From: Amoebidium appalachense
Taxonomy: Eukaryota; Ichthyosporea
Reading direction: 5' to 3'
NCBI GenBank assembly: GCA_963693365.1
Contig: CAVNZM010000013.1
Location: 1,178,001 to 1,242,000 of the forward strand
Length of the DNA stretch: 64,000 bases
The notes beneath the pieces were generated by a model that worked only from the letters and a program-made list of their open reading frames with translations, ran no database searches and was not told where the DNA came from. The position numbers and the translations under genes were made by a program. Below, one piece after another: positions 63,314 through 64,000 of this stretch (the first letter of the stretch is position 1; every line of letters starts with the position of its first letter).

Positions 63314-63638
63314 ATGTGTGCGTGCGCGCGCGCGTGTGTGTTTTTGCGTGTCCGTGTTTGTGCGTGGGGTGTGTGTACTCTCGTGTGTATGTGTGCGTGT
63401 GTGTGCATGTATATGTGTGTCTGTTTGTCGGTGAACAGGTGTTTGTATCTGTGTCTGTGTGTGATGTGTGTGCTCGAAGGAAAGACGGAGAGGGGGGGGA
63501 AAGGGCGAGAAAGGGGGGGGCTCTATTACCCCATGATTGGTCTGGTGGAAGTCAGAGCCACCATGTTTGGAACCACCGCCTGGCCTATGGGTGTGTTGGT
63601 GGTTGGATCCAAGACTGAGAGTACAAGCGCCTTCATAT
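51089..63638 (-). CDS. Multi-C2-domain protein (C2CD3-like candidate), 14 exons recognised
   Basis: Reconstructed on the minus strand from phase-matched GT-AG exons: 63638-63530, (gap), 62707-62643, 62059-61322, 60483-60273, 59038-58970, 58158-58061, 57645-57502, 56940-56802, 56152-56069, 55493-54713, 54204-54054, 52914-52815, 52516-52449, 51403-51089. From the second exon on, this gives about 987 residues. C2-like pieces: an N-terminal one ([22 protein letters not shown]); a middle one in exons 7-10 ([49 protein letters not shown]); and a C-terminal one in exons 10-14 ([46 protein letters not shown]). Long Pro/Ser/Thr linkers separate them. The pattern resembles ciliary multi-C2 proteins such as C2CD3, acting at centriole distal ends, but no family search was possible. 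At least one exon between the first two is unplaced (phases 2 and 1 do not join), and the true start may lie outside. Confidence 0.7.
51404..52448 (-). repeat. C2-gene intron: poly(G), TG, unique DNA
   Basis: Poly(G) at about 51,475-51,510, TG/GC alternating at about 51,525-51,665, poly(G) at about 51,757-51,777 and (TG)n-(GC)n at about 52,346-52,396. The stretch 51,800-52,300 is unique and non-coding. Confidence 0.7.
52449..52516 (-). CDS. C2-protein exon: GWYDL strand
   Basis: [20 protein letters not shown] is a typical C2 segment (GWY-hydrophobic then G-x-V-x-G-Q). Phase 1 in, phase 0 out with donor ATG|GTATTG. Confidence 0.8.
52815..52914 (-). CDS. C2-protein exon: LHLCLW strand
   Basis: 33 codons starting [20 protein letters not shown] and ending DLSLLNY. 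Acceptor directly follows about 80 bp of (CA)n. Phase 0 in, phase 1 out (TACG|GTCAGA). Confidence 0.8.
52915..54053 (-). repeat. C2-gene intron: (CA)n, poly(G)/(C), duplicated block
   Basis: (TG)n on the plus strand at 52,918-52,997. Two copies of a roughly 100-bp block lie at about 53,599-53,717 and 53,793-53,890, sharing CATTCACGTG or ATTCACGTG, TTCCGGGG or TTCCGGGT, TGACTATCC or TTACTATCC, poly(C), and GTTCTTTGCCCTTGCCCTTG. (CA)n at about 53,921-53,966. Confidence 0.85.
54054..54204 (-). CDS. C2-protein exon, Trp-rich
   Basis: 50 codons, including [20 protein letters not shown]. This is the only frame giving phase 2 in and phase 0 out, which both neighbours require. Acceptor (CA)nCAG, donor TGG|GTATGT. 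Confidence 0.65.
54205..54712 (-). repeat. C2-gene intron
   Basis: (TG)n at about 54,402-54,470, (CT)n at about 54,583-54,626 and poly(T)-poly(G) at about 54,647-54,698 on the plus strand. A short open stretch at 54,300-54,370 was not phase-compatible. Confidence 0.7.
54713..55493 (-). CDS. C2-protein large exon: C2 end, linker, next C2 start
   Basis: 260 codons. [17 protein letters not shown] ends the middle C2 unit. A long Pro/Ser/Thr/Asn linker follows, then [20 protein letters not shown] begins the C-terminal C2. Acceptor in (CA)n; phase 1 in, phase 2 out (TTAAG|GTCGG). Confidence 0.8.
55494..56068 (-). repeat. C2-gene intron
   Basis: (TG)n-(CG)n at about 55,533-55,598, poly(G) at about 55,509-55,531, poly(C) at about 55,699-55,725, C-rich 55,777-55,935. 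Nothing coding. Confidence 0.7.
56069..56152 (-). CDS. C2-protein exon: [11 protein letters not shown] strand
   Basis: 27 full codons; [15 protein letters not shown] is the G-x-hydrophobic-x-IPL strand of a C2 domain. Phase 1 in and out. Confidence 0.75.
56153..56801 (-). repeat. C2-gene intron
   Basis: (CA)n at about 56,234-56,310 with further CA/CG DNA to 56,455, poly(G) at about 56,514-56,532, A-rich 56,570-56,650, poly(T)-poly(G) at about 56,757-56,787. Confidence 0.75.
56802..56940 (-). CDS. C2-protein exon: VEIW strand
   Basis: 46 codons. [20 protein letters not shown] then [10 protein letters not shown], two core C2 strands. Phase 0 in (GGACAG|GTG), phase 1 out (ACGG|GTTGG). Confidence 0.75.
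56941..57501 (-). repeat. C2-gene intron
   Basis: (CT)n at about 57,119-57,171 and C-rich DNA at 57,330-57,395 on the plus strand. No coding sequence. Confidence 0.7.
57502..57645 (-). CDS. C2-protein exon: first strands of middle C2
   Basis: 48 codons; [20 protein letters not shown] gives strand 1 and turn of a C2 domain. Phase 0 on both sides. Confidence 0.72.
57646..58060 (-). repeat. C2-gene intron
   Basis: CA-rich DNA with CG interruptions at about 57,680-57,890 and C-rich 57,953-58,010. Nothing coding. Confidence 0.65.
58061..58158 (-). CDS. C2-protein exon, basic linker (tentative)
   Basis: 32 codons of basic linker ([20 protein letters not shown]). Included because acceptor CCCAG and donor GAG|GTATGT match the phases of both neighbours. 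No domain is visible. Confidence 0.5.
58159..58969 (-). repeat. C2-gene intron: (TG)n
   Basis: (TG)n at about 58,404-58,468 and 58,529-58,577, with GTGTGTCAGCAT units between, poly(G) at about 58,279-58,295 and poly(C) at about 58,820-58,838. Confidence 0.8.
58970..59038 (-). CDS. C2-protein small exon (tentative)
   Basis: [20 protein letters not shown]. Phase-compatible on both sides (1 in, 1 out), with an acceptable acceptor (ATTATAG) but a weak donor inside (GT)n. Confidence 0.5.
59039..60272 (-). repeat. C2-gene intron: (TG)n, (ACGC)n, 3-copy CA unit
   Basis: (TG)n at about 59,476-59,561, poly(G) at 59,383-59,432, a tetranucleotide (ACGC)n at about 59,798-59,893. A unit with CCACATCTGCCCACCAACAC occurs near 59,983, 60,068 and 60,198, each followed by CA or CACG repeats. 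Confidence 0.85.
60273..60483 (-). CDS. C2-protein exon, Ser/Lys-rich linker
   Basis: 70 codons starting [20 protein letters not shown], then a basic Ser-rich stretch and [15 protein letters not shown]. Phase 0 in (TTCACAG|GTG), phase 1 out (GAAG|GTGTGT). Confidence 0.72.
60484..61321 (-). repeat. C2-gene intron: poly(A), poly(G)
   Basis: Poly(A) at about 60,581-60,605, poly(G) at about 60,675-60,706 and 60,786-60,820, and poly(T)-poly(G) at about 61,030-61,103. Nothing coding. Confidence 0.75.
61322..62059 (-). CDS. C2-protein large linker exon
   Basis: 246 codons, phase 0 on both sides. Pro/Ser/Thr-rich with basic patches ([16 protein letters not shown]) and a [16 protein letters not shown] segment; likely disordered and possibly phosphorylated. 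Donor GAA|GTAACT and acceptor TTTTTCAG are good. Confidence 0.78.
62060..62642 (-). other. C2-gene intron
   Basis: Poly(G) at about 62,109-62,141 and 62,611-62,635, short (TG)n at about 62,576-62,604. No coding sequence recognised. Confidence 0.6.
62643..62707 (-). CDS. C2-protein exon: [10 protein letters not shown] strand
   Basis: 21 full codons; [20 protein letters not shown] looks like a terminal C2 strand. Phase 1 in, phase 0 out, joining the large linker exon. Confidence 0.6.
62708..63529 (-). other. C2-gene intron region with a missing exon
   Basis: TG/TATG-rich to about 62,945 and TG-rich 63,270-63,470; 62,945-63,240 is unique. A frame at 63,000-63,125 (minus) could hold the unplaced exon, but no phase-correct splice pair was found. 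Confidence 0.45.
63530..63638 (-). CDS. C2-protein first recognised exon
   Basis: 35 codons from [20 protein letters not shown]. The D-P-T-x-N-x-x-IG pattern is a C2 strand. Acceptor ACAAACAG at 63,639; the ATG at 63,636 could be the translation start or be internal. Confidence 0.65.
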
Positions 63639-63689
63639 CTGTTTGTGGAAAAGGCGTGTGTGTTGGTGTTTCGTGTGTGTTCGCGCGCA

Positions 63690-63915
<226 letters not shown>

Positions 63916-64000
63916 TGTGTGCATGCATGTGTGTGCACGCAGTTTTGTGTGTGCATGACAGTGCGGTTAAGAGAAGGGGAAGGGGTTGGTGAGATGCTCG

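Overview
The window is nuclear DNA from a eukaryote with many introns and a heavy load of repeats. It has two multi-exon genes with GT-AG introns, a LINE-type retrotransposon and a MULE-like transposase exon. It also has dozens of (CA)n/(GT)n microsatellites and roughly a hundred poly(C)/poly(G) runs of about 15 to 66 bases. The kinase gene carries the catalytic-domain plus C-terminal PKK architecture of animal SLK/STK10. The second gene resembles multi-C2 ciliary proteins. Together they point to an animal or a close holozoan relative (for example a marine invertebrate such as a sponge, or a unicellular holozoan). The species cannot be fixed from the sequence, and nothing in it looks bacterial or viral.

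Layout. 1-919: no gene. 920-about 5510: minus-strand LINE with a 3' poly(A), complete endonuclease/RT ORF2 and coiled-coil ORF1. 5.5-7.2 kb: no gene. 7.2-12.43 kb: large higher-order tandem array. 12.4-18.5 kb: poly(C)/poly(G) and CA-rich DNA with a roughly 500-bp segment duplication. 18,540-19,080: FAR1/MULE-like exon on the minus strand. 19.1-27.5 kb: non-coding DNA with two copies of a foldback MITE and long microsatellites. 27,563-45,373: a 22-exon SLK/STK10-type Ser/Thr kinase on the plus strand, with a possible poly(A) signal at 46,184. 46.2-51.1 kb: intergenic. 51,089 to at least 63,638: a minus-strand multi-C2-domain gene, convergent with the kinase, reconstructed here as 14 phased exons. 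63.7-64 kb: (GT)n.

The kinase model is checked by intron phase at every junction. The 22 exons sum to 2,579 nt, one base short of 860 codons. The missing base maps to a six-C run in exon 7 (32,986-32,991), where the protein jumps frame inside kinase subdomain X. The most unusual feature of the window is that at least seven of this gene's exon edges have diverged extra copies lying in the adjacent intron, several still in frame. Two intronic tandem arrays carry repeated CCATATATGG (CArG-like) sequences. Many splice sites of both genes lie directly in (CA)n, (GT)n or poly(C) tracts. A short dispersed repeat is repeatedly followed by poly(C).

The two genes need not act together. SLK/STK10 kinases act on cortical cytoskeleton (ERM proteins) in animals, and multi-C2 proteins of the suspected type act at centriole distal ends or ciliary bases. 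No shared regulation is visible.
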